Made by a program: the position numbers and the translations under genes. A DNA stretch of 64,000 nucleotides, taken from NCBI GenBank assembly GCA_031291115.1, contig JARLJQ010000040.1:27561-91560 (forward strand). Reading direction: 5' to 3'. Below the pieces are notes generated by a model, which did not search any database, was not told the origin of the DNA, and saw nothing but the letters and a program-made list of their open reading frames with translations. Numbering within the stretch: the stretch's first letter is position 1; every line of letters begins with the position of its first letter. This DNA comes from Legionella sp. (GTDB lineage Bacteria; Pseudomonadota; Gammaproteobacteria; Legionellales; Legionellaceae). Of this stretch, positions 1 through 8,613 are shown piece after piece.

Positions 1-2
1 AT

Positions 3-488
3 CAATTTCTCTATTTGCTCGATTTGGAGGGAATATTAGCGCGCCTCGGTTTACTTAATTTCCCTGAAGTTAATGAAATGCCAGATTCCTCAGTATCTAG
101 CCCATTTGCTGGTAAAACGGTACTCGTTGTTGATGATGCAAAAATTTTCCGCTATCAACTATCTAGACTATTATCCGCACAAGGCATTCATTGCATTGAA
201 GCTGTTGATGGGCAAGACGGCTACGAACAGTTTGAACGTTCACCTAATCAATTTGATTTAATTTTCACCGATTTTGAGATGCCTCGTATGAGTGGCTTGG
301 AAATGGCAAGAAAGATACGTCGTGAAGTAAACAGCTCTGTTCCCATTGTTTTCAATTCGAGTATTTCAAATCCTGCGCTTATTTCTGAAATTTCAGCAGA
401 GTATGGGTGCTTCCTGGTGAAGTTTCAACCAGAGGTGATTATAAAAAAATTATACGAATTGTTAGGTTCAGCGGGACAAACACTATAA
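3..488 (+). CDS. Response-regulator receiver protein, 5' end outside window (CheV-like CheW-REC)
   Basis: The reading frame is open to the left edge, so the gene starts outside the window; the TTG at 15 is probably not its start. The first residues (LLDLEGILARLG) look like the last strand and helix of a CheW domain, followed by a complete receiver domain: acidic pair in VLVVDDA, phosphoacceptor Asp in FTDFEMP, a Ser in FNSS at the usual Thr/Ser position and the conserved Lys in FLVKF. CheW plus REC is the CheV architecture, a chemotaxis coupling protein whose receiver is phosphorylated by CheA. The receiver call is firm. The CheV assignment is inferred from about 15 residues and could equally be the tail of another CheW-containing hybrid. 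Confidence 0.75.
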   Translation, partial: QFLYLLDLEGILARLGLLNFPEVNEMPDSSVSSPFAGKTVLVVDDAKIFRYQLSRLLSAQGIHCIEAVDGQDGYEQFERSPNQFDLIFTDFEMPRMSGLEMARKIRREVNSSVPIVFNSSISNPALISEISAEYGCFLVKFQPEVIIKKLYELLGSAGQTL

Positions 489-702
489 AATTTAATAGTG
501 TCAGATACGATTGAGCTTTTACGCCCGGCTGCCAGGAATTTTCTGCCTGGATTAGAGCTCTGAATCCTGAAATAAGGAAATATTTTAAGATTTTATAAAA
601 AACGTTTATATCATTTCAAACACAGTTCGTTTCGGACTGTTCCCTGTATTTTGTTTTTCGATTGGGTACAGAATCTTAGGAGTATTTTATAGGGGATTGG
701 TG

Positions 703-2292
703 ATGTTTAAAGTAAGTTTATGGAAGACAGCTACAACAGTCTTTAAGTTTAATATAGCGATTTTTTTATTGTTTTTACCGGTCATTGTTTCTGCCAATGC
801 CTATGAACCTCTGATTTACATGCGGCCAAATGAAACGCCTATGTTCACCGAATTATATCAGCGTTATGGACTGCTTAATCCTCCAGCTCTCCATGTTTAT
901 GACAGTGCAGTTTACCTGGGGCAACCTGGTGAAAAAAAACTCCTAATACCTTCCAGCGAAGCTTTTTTTAATGACGTCGATCAAACTCTCCGCGCCTATC
1001 ATTCGCGAGTTGGTAATCAAGGATTATTTCTTGATCCTAACGAAAAAAATTATGTTTTTTGTCCCTCAAATGGTTCACTGCAAATCATTTTTGCACTGGT
1101 CTATGCTATTTCTACGGCGGAACCTCAAAAGCACTTCCTTTTTGTGGAAAAAATCCCTTTTTATTCATTCCATGAGCATGCAGTGACTTATCGTTCTTAT
1201 CCGAATGCACGATTTCAGGGCTTTAATGACCCAAGCGAAGTGAAGCCAAAAACAGATGAAACCGTCGTCGAATTTGTTACCTCGCCTAATAATCCTGATG
1301 GAACCTTTCGTAAGCCTTATACGCAAGCAAACATTATCATTGCAGATTTTGTTTTTGCTTCACCTTCTTATGGGAGTGATGGTTCAGGATATGTTAGAGA
1401 CAATCTTGCCTGGATTGCCAAGGCCAAGAGTAAAGGGAAACATGTATTGGCGTTTAATTCTGTGTCCAAGGCGCTGGGAAAACCTGGATATCGGCTGGGG
1501 TATATGTGGTTTCCTATGAGTGATACGTATGCTGCCAGTATTTTTCATGACTTTTTTTCTTACGTTTGGAAGTTAACCGTAGGAGAGAGTACTCCTGGTG
1601 TTGCTGAGGCGTTAAATCTAATGTCTGCCCTTGCAGCACTTCCTGATGCGGGACAAGCTCTACGCACTGATGCATTTAATACCATTGTAAAAAGACATCA
1701 GAGCGTCAAAGAAGAGCTGCTTAAGCGTTATCCTGGAACTGAAGTAATGAGCATTGAAGGCAGTCCTACTTTTTTTGCCAAACTCAATAATCCAGATACT
1801 AAAAAAATGGCAGCTGCAGCGGTTCTACTCAAAGATATTAATGTTGCCGTGGATAATGGTAATTCGATGGGGGAGACCGATAATTTTATTCGAATTAATT
1901 TATGCGGCTACAGTGGTGATCTTGCGGAATTTTTGAATCGTCTGGCTAATTCTAAAAAATACAATGCTAAGGATCTTTTAGTCTCATCAGCGACTCATTG
2001 TACTCACAAGACAATCCACAGCAGTGAAAATCCACATTATGTAGTTAACCCTAATGATTGCGATATTGAGGTTGATGCTAAAGATGCGGATGTTGAAATA
2101 ACCTTGCCGCAATTTATCAACTATCAAGACAGTAACCTAATCTCTATTAAAAAAACGGATAATACGAATCATGCGGTTACAGTGAAGACCAGTAAATTAA
2201 CCAACACTCTTAAAGGAAAAAATGAACAGATACGCTTGCAGTGGACGCAACCATTTTTCTTGAATGGTCAGTGGCACACTGTCGCACCATAA
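703..2292 (+). CDS. Exported PLP-dependent aminotransferase/alliinase-like protein
   Basis: This is a fold-type I PLP enzyme resembling alliinase and tryptophan-aminotransferase-related proteins. Visible signatures are SPNNPDG near residue 195 (substrate/cofactor loop), an Asp in IIADFVF, and SVSKALGKPGYRLGY, whose Lys at about residue 256 should form the Schiff base. The ATG at 703 has GGGGA six bases upstream; TTG 697 and GTG 700 are in frame but sit too close to that site. Residues 1-33 form a good signal peptide (basic start, long Leu/Phe/Ile core, SANA), so the enzyme is probably periplasmic or secreted, unusual for a PLP enzyme. About 95 C-terminal residues after the expected domain end are unassigned. 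It stands alone. The family is clear; the substrate (C-S lyase or aminotransferase) cannot be told. Confidence 0.8.
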   Translation: MFKVSLWKTATTVFKFNIAIFLLFLPVIVSANAYEPLIYMRPNETPMFTELYQRYGLLNPPALHVYDSAVYLGQPGEKKLLIPSSEAFFNDVDQTLRAYHSRVGNQGLFLDPNEKNYVFCPSNGSLQIIFALVYAISTAEPQKHFLFVEKIPFYSFHEHAVTYRSYPNARFQGFNDPSEVKPKTDETVVEFVTSPNNPDGTFRKPYTQANIIIADFVFASPSYGSDGSGYVRDNLAWIAKAKSKGKHVLAFNSVSKALGKPGYRLGYMWFPMSDTYAASIFHDFFSYVWKLTVGESTPGVAEALNLMSALAALPDAGQALRTDAFNTIVKRHQSVKEELLKRYPGTEVMSIEGSPTFFAKLNNPDTKKMAAAAVLLKDINVAVDNGNSMGETDNFIRINLCGYSGDLAEFLNRLANSKKYNAKDLLVSSATHCTHKTIHSSENPHYVVNPNDCDIEVDAKDADVEITLPQFINYQDSNLISIKKTDNTNHAVTVKTSKLTNTLKGKNEQIRLQWTQPFFLNGQWHTVAP

Positions 2293-2389
2293 GCTGATCC
2301 TGCTTATTGTATTAATGAGAGCAGACTCTAATTTTGACAGAAATATTTTTTTTAAAGTCAATTGAGTCTGCTTTATTAGAAATCCAAAT

Positions 2390-3082
2390 CTAAGCCGCTT
2401 TCTCGTTTTTTGAGAGTAGTTTTAGAAGCTCTTGAGCTGCAGCAGTAGAAGAGGCGGGGTTTTGTCCGGTGATGAGACGGTCATCAACGATTGCAAGACT
2501 CTGCCAATCGGGGGCTTTTTCATAGAGCCCGCCCAGGCGCTTCAGTTCATCTTCAACAAGAAATGGCACCACATTCGTAAGATGTACTGCTTCCTCTTCA
2601 CTGTTAGAAAAACCAGTCAAACGCTTACCTTTTACAATGGGCTCGCCTTTGTAGGCTACCCGATGAAGTACGCCAGGTGCATGGCATACCAAAGCAATCG
2701 GTTTACCAGAATTGTAAAATGACTCTATCAAGTTGATTGAAACGGAACTTTCGGCAAGATCCCACAAAGGCCCATGGCCACCGACATAAAAGACTGTGTC
2801 GAAATCGTTCGCCTTCATGTCAGCAAGTTTGGCCGTCTGGGAAAGCGCTTTTTGGGCTACCTTATTCTTCTTGAACCGCTCCATAGCGGGAGTCTGGTTT
2901 TCTGGCAAATCGCTCTTTGGATCGACGGGAGGTTGCCCACCCTTCGGTGAGGCCAATGTGAGCTCGACACCTGCGTCGAGGAAAACAAAATAGGGTGCTG
3001 CGAATTCTTCAAGCCAGAAACCAGTCTTGTGTCCGGTATTACCGAGTTGATTGTGAGAGGTTAATACCATCAATATTTTCAT
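2390..3082 (-). CDS. DJ-1/PfpI family protein, Hsp31-like
   Basis: The 230-residue protein has the DJ-1/PfpI (class I glutamine amidotransferase-like) fold. The nucleophile elbow is VCHAPG with Cys133 followed by His134. Glu25 in WLEEFAAPY is the acidic residue that pairs with the Cys in this family, and YVGGHGPLWDL near 100 is typical of the Hsp31 / glyoxalase III branch. Such proteins act on methylglyoxal or glycated products, or as holding chaperones in the cytoplasm. An AAGGAG-like site precedes the start. It is monocistronic between convergent and divergent neighbours. Family membership is secure; the glyoxalase role is inferred from the subfamily motif. Confidence 0.85.
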   Translation of the reverse strand: MKILMVLTSHNQLGNTGHKTGFWLEEFAAPYFVFLDAGVELTLASPKGGQPPVDPKSDLPENQTPAMERFKKNKVAQKALSQTAKLADMKANDFDTVFYVGGHGPLWDLAESSVSINLIESFYNSGKPIALVCHAPGVLHRVAYKGEPIVKGKRLTGFSNSEEEAVHLTNVVPFLVEDELKRLGGLYEKAPDWQSLAIVDDRLITGQNPASSTAAAQELLKLLSKNEKAA

Positions 3083-3336
3083 TTTCGTTCTCCTTCCATG
3101 TTTTAACGAACGTGAATAGTAATTCTATTGATCGTGAATGTGTAAAAAATCATGATGCTACCGGTATGTTCCCTGACTTTTTACATAATGTCTTCTTAAT
3201 TTTAGTTCAAATCGATGTGATTTTCTAATGGGCCCAATTCAAGGTGTCCTTTTAAAAGGACCTATTTAAATGCTTAAAAATTACTCTATACTTATTAAAT
3301 CACTTAATGGAAATAAATAAAGTTTAGGGAGAACAA

Positions 3337-3579
3337 ATGAATAATGCAGCTCGACCTTATAAACGGCTCTGGCGTTCAAGATATAACAAACGAATTGCAG
3401 GCGTTTGCGGCGGTTTAGGAGAATATTTCAAAATTGACCCTTTCTGGGTTCGTATCTTTTTTATTATTTTTTTCCTTGCAGGGGGAGCTGCTTTTATTGC
3501 TTACGTAATTATCTGGCTTCTCGTTCCACTGGAACCTTTGGATGAGACAAATGCGGTGATTAAGAGTGATTCACTTTAA
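3337..3579 (+). CDS. PspC domain membrane protein
   Basis: This 80-residue protein is essentially one PspC domain. It has a basic N-terminus, the motif RIAGVCGGLGEYF followed by DPFWVRI, and a long hydrophobic membrane helix (about residues 44-66). PspC proteins are inner-membrane stress components, and stand-alone short versions are common. AGGGAGA lies 7 bases before the ATG. No pspA or pspB is adjacent, so a phage-shock function is not supported by context. Domain assignment is strong. Confidence 0.85.
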   Translation: MNNAARPYKRLWRSRYNKRIAGVCGGLGEYFKIDPFWVRIFFIIFFLAGGAAFIAYVIIWLLVPLEPLDETNAVIKSDSL

Positions 3580-3661
3580 TGCTTTATTTTTGCTCTGTAA
3601 TCAGATGACGATATTTGTTACATGTTGGGAAGACCATAAAATCAGAGTAGATAGCCAATTG

Positions 3662-3804
3662 CTTGTATTCGATTACATCGAAGTGCTTTATAATCGCCAG
3701 CGACTCGACAGGAACTAGAAAAATTCCGGAATGCGAGGCCTACCTATGAATTATTAGCTTCTATGGAGAGCTCGGTGCAACGTGTTTTTAAGTCAGCTGC
3801 GTGA
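3662..3804 (+). pseudogene. Remnant of IS3-family transposase C-terminus
   Basis: Translation from 3662 gives LVFDYIEVLYNRQRLD, the C-terminal signature of IS3-family OrfB integrases. The frame then meets a stop, but in another frame the sequence continues as ELEKFRNARPTYELLA, the expected following segment, ending at TGA 3802-3804. The usual HSALGYLSP segment between the two is missing. This is a short relic with an internal deletion and frameshift; no terminal inverted repeats were seen. Recognition rests on conserved motif order in about 45 residues. Confidence 0.6.
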
Positions 3805-3830
3805 TGAGATTAAATTAGGAATGAATACAA

Positions 3831-4811
3831 ATGAATTCTATTGATGCCGTTATTTCATGGGTGGATGGTCATGATCCCGCTTATCAACAAAAATTAAAAT
3901 CTTTTTGTCTTCAGCAAGGCCTTGATCATAAAATTATGGTGGAACCCACTCGCATTAATCAGCGTAATGAAATTCATTATTGCCTTCAGGGATTACGTCG
4001 TTTTGCTCCCTGGATTAGAACCATCTATATTGTCACGAACCAACAAATTCCTCAAACGGTTATTGCTTTGCAAGGTACGGAGTTTGGAAATAAAATTAAA
4101 ATTATTGATCAAAATGATTTATTGTTTGAGTGTAATCAAAAATCTTCTGTATTCAATAGCTTAAGTATTGAGTGGTTGGTTTGGCATATTAAGGGGCTAT
4201 CAAATAATTTTCTCTATTTAAATGATGACTTTTTCATAATACGTCCTGTTAGTCCTGATGATTTTTTCCGATGTAGCCGCATCGTTCTTAGAGGTGAATG
4301 GAAAACGCAAGCAAATCAAAAAATATCTTACCGAATTAAAAAACGTCTCTTTGGATGGATAGGAAGAAGTGACGCAAAACCAAGAACTAATCCGCACAGA
4401 TCTTGGCAAGAAAGTAGTGCTAGATTAGCTGGATGGGATAAGAGATTTTATCTTTTACCCCATGCCCCATTTGCTTTAATCAGAGAGACTTTTGAGATTT
4501 GTATCACTCATAAACCTCAATTATTTACCGATAATATTCGCTACCCATTTCGTCACCCAGATCAAATTTCTAGTATTCCCTTAATGGTTCATTTGGATAT
4601 TAAAGACAAGCGGGTAGTCTATGATTCAAAGTTAAAAACAATCATGGTTAATGGGGCTAGTCATTCATTGAAAAAAATAAAATTACGATTGAAGCAGGCT
4701 CAAAATAATGAGGATATAGCTTTCGTATGTATGCAGAGCATTGATCAAGCATCTCCAGATACACAGCGATCTATGATAGATTGGTTGCAACACCATATTG
4801 ACGAAGGTTGA
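3831..4811 (+). CDS. Stealth family sugar-phosphate transferase
   Basis: The 326-residue protein carries the Stealth conserved regions: CR1 at the extreme N-terminus (DAVISWVDGHDPAY), CR2 with RNEIHYCLQGLRRFAPW and FLYLNDDFFI, and a CR3-like segment (HAPFALIRETFE). Stealth proteins transfer hexose-1-phosphate to build capsule or exopolysaccharide phosphodiester chains and are related to eukaryotic GlcNAc-1-phosphotransferase. AGGA lies ahead of the ATG. There is no polysaccharide cluster next to it, so its acceptor is unknown. It is shorter than many capsular homologues but keeps the core motifs. Confidence 0.85.
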   Translation: MNSIDAVISWVDGHDPAYQQKLKSFCLQQGLDHKIMVEPTRINQRNEIHYCLQGLRRFAPWIRTIYIVTNQQIPQTVIALQGTEFGNKIKIIDQNDLLFECNQKSSVFNSLSIEWLVWHIKGLSNNFLYLNDDFFIIRPVSPDDFFRCSRIVLRGEWKTQANQKISYRIKKRLFGWIGRSDAKPRTNPHRSWQESSARLAGWDKRFYLLPHAPFALIRETFEICITHKPQLFTDNIRYPFRHPDQISSIPLMVHLDIKDKRVVYDSKLKTIMVNGASHSLKKIKLRLKQAQNNEDIAFVCMQSIDQASPDTQRSMIDWLQHHIDEG

Positions 4812-4941
4812 GAAAACTCGAAATGTTTGTAAGGGAAAAAGGAATCAACGGGGTAGATTCGCTTATTCCTTTGTTTCCCAGAGCAATCTTGCTCGATCAA
4901 CGCATCAATATCTAATTGATATTGCACCTATTTTTTGTCCG

Positions 4942-5682
4942 TTAAATAAAACCCCCATTAACACGCAGCACTTGCCCATTAATCCATGAGCCATCGGGAC
5001 TAGCAAGAAAAGATACTACGTTAGCTATGTCTTCAGGTTGTCCCAGTCGCTCAAGTGGGGATAGTTTTTTAAGTCCTTCTATCTCAGCGTCTGTTTTACC
5101 ATTTAAAAATAGATTCGTTGCTGTCGGTCCAGGTGCTACAGCATTTACCGTGATGTTACGACCGCGTAATTCATTAGCAAGTACAGGTACCAGACCTTCA
5201 ACTCCTGCTTTGGAAGCAATATAAGCTCCGTAAGTTGGAAACGATTTAGGTATGACACTACTGGAGAATGCTATGATGCGTCCGCCTTCAGAAATATATT
5301 GAGCTGCTTGGGAAAAAATTATGAAAGTCCCGCGAAGGTTTGTGGCGATGATCTTGTCAAAACTTTCCAAATCCCCTGCTGCAATAGGTTTAAGTGCCAT
5401 AATACCTGCTGTATTTACTACGACATCAATCCTACCAAAGGTACCAAGTGCCGCCTTAAATAAGTGTTCTACCTGCTCAGAGTTAGAGACGTCTGCTTGG
5501 ACAGCAATTGCTTGTCTTCCGGTTTTTATAATTTCAGCAACAACATTATTAGCTGAGTTATTGTTGCCAGAATAATGCACTACTACTCCATAACCATCAC
5601 GTGCTAATCTTATTGCTACAGAACGTCCAATTCCACCTGAAGCTCCTGTGACAATAGCGTATTTTGTTAGTTCCTTTTTCAT
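4942..5682 (-). CDS. SDR family NAD(P)-dependent oxidoreductase
   Basis: This is a classical short-chain dehydrogenase of 246 residues. The dinucleotide motif TGASGGIG is at 12-19, NTAG near 90-93, the Ser of the catalytic triad near 141, Tyr154 and Lys158 in YIASK, and a typical C-terminus (INGQVLRVNGGF). Proteins of this pattern are annotated as FabG-like or glucose dehydrogenase-like reductases; the substrate cannot be inferred here. It is monocistronic, and its right side borders a decaying gene cluster. Confidence 0.88.
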   Translation of the reverse strand: MKKELTKYAIVTGASGGIGRSVAIRLARDGYGVVVHYSGNNNSANNVVAEIIKTGRQAIAVQADVSNSEQVEHLFKAALGTFGRIDVVVNTAGIMALKPIAAGDLESFDKIIATNLRGTFIIFSQAAQYISEGGRIIAFSSSVIPKSFPTYGAYIASKAGVEGLVPVLANELRGRNITVNAVAPGPTATNLFLNGKTDAEIEGLKKLSPLERLGQPEDIANVVSFLASPDGSWINGQVLRVNGGFI

Positions 5683-5836
5683 AAGATGGACCCCAAAATA
5701 ATTAACTATATAGTACGAAAGTATAGCAAAATTATTTGATAACCTGAGTTTGAATCAATGAGGGCAGACACGAATGGCACTAAATAAATCCTCAAGTTAA
5801 CGTAGTACCATTAGAGTCAGATACCATTGATAGAAT

Positions 5837-6615
5837 TTAAATCTCGAATTTGGTGGATTGAAACCGTTTCAACGATAAAAATGAAATATCAAATTCAAGC
5901 GTTTTTTGGGTTACAAGATCCACCAAGATATCACCAATAACATTCGACATTTTATACCCATGTCCGGATAGTCCTGTGGCAAATGCTATTTGTGAGTATT
6001 CGGGATGCAAGTCTATAATAAATTGTTTGTCAGGAGTTAAGTCGTATAAGCAATTTTCTTGTTTGACCACCTCAGAAGATACTTTAGTTAAATGTTCACT
6101 GATGAAGTGTTTGATAGATAAAAACTCCTCATCATCCATACGTTTACTATTGAGATAAGGATCTGGCAGGAAGGTTCCTCCGGTATGTCTTGCAATCTTA
6201 ATCTGATTCAAAATAGATGGATATCCAATAAAATATTCCATTCTTCAAGTGATAAGCAAAACAAGGGCTTTTATCATCAATAGAATAGGAATCGTTCACA
6301 GGAGCCCAAACTAATTTTTTTTGTAATACCGCTAATGGTAAATTAAGTGTTGAAAGCAACTCTGGTGTCCATGAGCCTGCGGTGATGATTAATTTTTTAC
6401 TGTAATACTTATTTTTATCCGTTAGGATATGCACCAATTGGTTTGCATCAATAAGCTAATCGAAAAGCACGGGTTTCTCCATGAGTGCGGCCATTTTTAT
6501 GGCCACGCTGATATTGTTCAATACCTAAAGTTTTAAATCCTGCATTCGCCGCACTATATAGGGTAGCACTGCCAATGCCACCACAACCAAGAACAACTAT
6601 GTCGTATGTTTTCAT
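5837..6615 (-). pseudogene. Broken FAD-dependent amine/sarcosine oxidase-like gene
   Basis: Three consecutive fragments on the minus strand together make most of one enzyme of the monomeric sarcosine oxidase / N-methyltryptophan oxidase type. The first (start at 6615) has the FAD Rossmann motif GCGGIGSATLY and GRTHGETRAFRLAY, then an in-frame stop. The second (around 6437-6250) has KLIITAGSWTPELL. The third (to 5837) has the C-terminal FAD-binding motif ATGLSGHGYKM. Roughly 100 or more residues between fragments one and two are absent, and a frameshift separates two and three. The gene is clearly non-functional. Coordinates span all pieces. Confidence 0.75.
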
Positions 6616-6640
6616 ATTTATAATACTCAGCATTTATTGA

Positions 6641-6929
6641 TTAAAATAGACCACTTGAAGTTAATCGACTTTCTGTTTCTTTTAAGTGATCCAAAGAATC
6701 ATCTTCACTATTTGAAGAAAAAAATACGTCATGTATGTCTTTAATAGGTGATGGGGCGAAAGAAAAAAATGGTATTTCTTTAAACAGCGGAATAAGTTTT
6801 GTGGCTTCGTAATTGCTATTGCTATTAATGATTGTGCTAGTCGAACTTAAATTTAAAGCCTCAGTATTAGCGCCAAACTAAACCCCGGTTGGAATGGTTT
6901 GAACGATTATTTTGAAATATACCAAACAT
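6641..6929 (-). pseudogene. Small frameshifted ORF of unknown function
   Basis: An ATG at 6929 preceded by TAGGAG opens a frame (MFGIFQNNRSNHSNRG) that stops after 20 codons. Shifting by one base in the run around TTTAGTTTGG gives an uninterrupted continuation of about 75 codons (GANTEALNLSS through to SRLTSSGLF) ending at TAA 6641. The total of 289 bases is consistent with one extra base. The good ribosome site and long clean second frame suggest a recently frameshifted gene of about 95 residues, Ser/Asn-rich and lacking known motifs. It might instead be non-coding. Confidence 0.4.
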
Positions 6930-7048
6930 GTTAAAACTCCTATAATAATTAGTCGCACTTACCATAGCTGATTCTGTTTTTAATTACAATATTCGGCTTT
7001 TTAGGATTTCAAGAACATCATGCCTGCTTCAGCACCAGCTTGATCCTA

Positions 7049-7819
7049 TTAAGATGTCAATAAATGCTCATCTGACCTTAATGTAAGTACTTCATGGCCA
7101 GTATCGGTTACAAGAATAGTATGCTCCCACTGCGCAGATAATTTATGATCCTTGGTGACAACAGTCCATCCATCACCTAATGTTTTGATTTCTTTAGTAC
7201 CTAAATTAAGCATCGGTTCAATAGTAAACGTCATTCCTGCTTGCAATTGCAAACCTGTATTGGGTTTGCCAAAATGCATTACATCGGGTTTTTCCCACAT
7301 TGTTTTACCTATACCATGCCCACCAAATTCACGGACTACAGAATATCGATTTTTTTCGGCATGTTTTTGAATGACATTTCCTATATCCCCAAGGTGGGTT
7401 CCAGGACGTACAATTGCAATTGCTTTATAAAGACACTCTTGAGTAATTTCTACCAATTTTTTAGCAAAAGGTTTTACCTCACCAATAAAAAACATTTTAC
7501 TGGTGTCACCAATATATCCATCTTTTTGTACTGTAACGTCAATATTAATAATATCGCCATTTTTAAGTAGCTTATCTGATGGTATTCCATGACATACGAC
7601 ATGATTAATAGAGGTGCAAATGCACGCGGGAAATCCATAGTGGTTTAATGTGGAAGGAGTAGCTTTCAACTCGTTAATAATATAGTTAAGACATATTTGA
7701 TCAAGTGCTTTGGTACTTATACCTGCGTTAACATGTGGTTCTATCATTTGAAGCACTAATGCTGCTAAATTTCCAGCAACGCGCATTTTTTGTATTTCTT
7801 CAGACGTCTTCACTAACAT
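7049..7819 (-). CDS. map: Type I methionine aminopeptidase
   Basis: The enzyme removes N-terminal Met from nascent proteins. The metal-ligand set is visible: Asp in DINIDVTV and in YIGDTSKMF, His in EFGGHGIG, Glu in FTIEPML and Glu in AQWEHTIL. The length of about 256 residues is normal for type I without an N-terminal extension. I chose the ATG at 7819, which has AGGTGA at good spacing; an in-frame GTG at 7831 is possible. The first 20 bases overlap the end of the ParD-like gene, so the two are translationally coupled. Because map genes are essential, a second copy elsewhere in the genome is possible but cannot be judged here. Confidence 0.93.
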   Translation of the reverse strand: MLVKTSEEIQKMRVAGNLAALVLQMIEPHVNAGISTKALDQICLNYIINELKATPSTLNHYGFPACICTSINHVVCHGIPSDKLLKNGDIINIDVTVQKDGYIGDTSKMFFIGEVKPFAKKLVEITQECLYKAIAIVRPGTHLGDIGNVIQKHAEKNRYSVVREFGGHGIGKTMWEKPDVMHFGKPNTGLQLQAGMTFTIEPMLNLGTKEIKTLGDGWTVVTKDHKLSAQWEHTILVTDTGHEVLTLRSDEHLLTS

Positions 7820-8012
7820 AGTGTATTTCACCTAATGATGCTTGATTTACTAAAACTTTGAGAATTTCGGGATAAGTAATAGAGGGATTTTCTTCCGCTA
7901 ATTTTCCTATTCTAATCCAAAACTCGGCTTGTGAGTTTATTGAACGGCTCATGGCTCTTGCCATTAATTTCGTGGACTCATGTAAGTCATCAGATATTTT
8001 TACGATACCCAT
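7800..8012 (-). CDS. ParD-like antitoxin-family protein
   Basis: This 70-residue protein (MGIVKISDDLHEST...) matches the pattern of the ParD-like family: an N-terminal beta strand (VKISDDLH), a ribbon-helix-helix-like stretch with SRSINSQAEFWIRIGKLAEENPS, and a short C-terminal tail. AGGAGA precedes the ATG at 8012. No toxin gene is adjacent. Instead it overlaps the start of map by 20 bases, so it may have been recruited as a partner or regulator of the aminopeptidase. Function is inferred from family only. Confidence 0.7.
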   Translation of the reverse strand: MGIVKISDDLHESTKLMARAMSRSINSQAEFWIRIGKLAEENPSITYPEILKVLVNQASLGEIHYVSEDV

Positions 8013-8092
8013 TTTATTTCTCCTAAAAAACGAATGGTATATCATATTGAAGTGAATTGCTACATTATGTAGTTAAATGTATTTTTGAGGTA

Positions 8093-8521
8093 ATGGGTTT
8101 TCTGCTTGGGCTTCTGACAAAAAATAATATACCGTTTTGGTATCATAATTATATAAAGTCAGACTTTAATCCACCATCAATTACGTTTTTTATTGTTTGG
8201 TCTTTGCTCTATGTACTTCTAGCGGTAACAGGATGGCGGTTATGGAAAAATCAAAAAATTAATTCCAGCCAAGAATCAAAAAATAGTTGGTATTTATTTG
8301 TAGTTCAAATGATTATGAATTGGCTGTGGACGCCTATCTTTTTTCAATACCATTGGATAGAGTTAAGTTTAGTATGGTTAATTGTATTAACTTTTTTAAA
8401 TTTGCTTATTGTTTATAGACTGATAAATATGAATATATTCCATAGAATTCTTTATATTCCATATGTCCTGTGGTTATTTTTTGCTACTTATTTAAATGCA
8501 GTAATCTATTGGTATAATTAA
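8093..8521 (+). CDS. tspO: TspO/MBR family membrane protein
   Basis: The protein has five predicted membrane helices and the TspO signature residues: FWYHNYIKSDFNPPS, VWSLLYVLLAVTGWRLW, an Asn-Trp-Leu-Trp pair (MNWLWTPIFF) and a C-terminal LWLFFATYLNAVIYWYN. TspO proteins bind porphyrins and related ligands and are linked to stress and tetrapyrrole homeostasis. The start is uncertain. ATG 8093 gives 142 residues but has GAGG only two bases away; a TTG at 8057 would give 154 residues, close to family length. It faces mltA across a hairpin. Confidence 0.85.
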   Translation: MGFLLGLLTKNNIPFWYHNYIKSDFNPPSITFFIVWSLLYVLLAVTGWRLWKNQKINSSQESKNSWYLFVVQMIMNWLWTPIFFQYHWIELSLVWLIVLTFLNLLIVYRLINMNIFHRILYIPYVLWLFFATYLNAVIYWYN

Positions 8522-8554
8522 ACTAGTTTTATACTTTTAAGTGATATTAAATCA

Positions 8555-8604
8555 CTGCATTTAAAATGCAGAGTAAGAGCATCTAAATAATATCTGATGC
8601 TCTT
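8555..8604. terminator. Palindrome plus hairpin between convergent tspO and mltA
   Basis: Two dyads lie between the converging stop codons. The first is CTGCATTT-A-AAATGCAG (8555-8571, perfect 8-1-8). The second is a stem AAGAGCATC / GATGCTCTT (8575-8583 with 8596-8604, loop 12). The second is a plausible bidirectional terminator, although no long T-run follows. The first resembles the core of operator-like palindromes upstream of the globin gene, but its position at two gene ends argues against regulation. Confidence 0.5.
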
Positions 8605-8613
8605 GCCTCAGTT

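Noticed and set aside
8555..8571. CTGCATTT-A-AAATGCAG as an NsrR-type operator
   Set aside because: The core resembles the operator, but it lies at the 3' ends of two convergent genes and lacks the outer bases of the motif.
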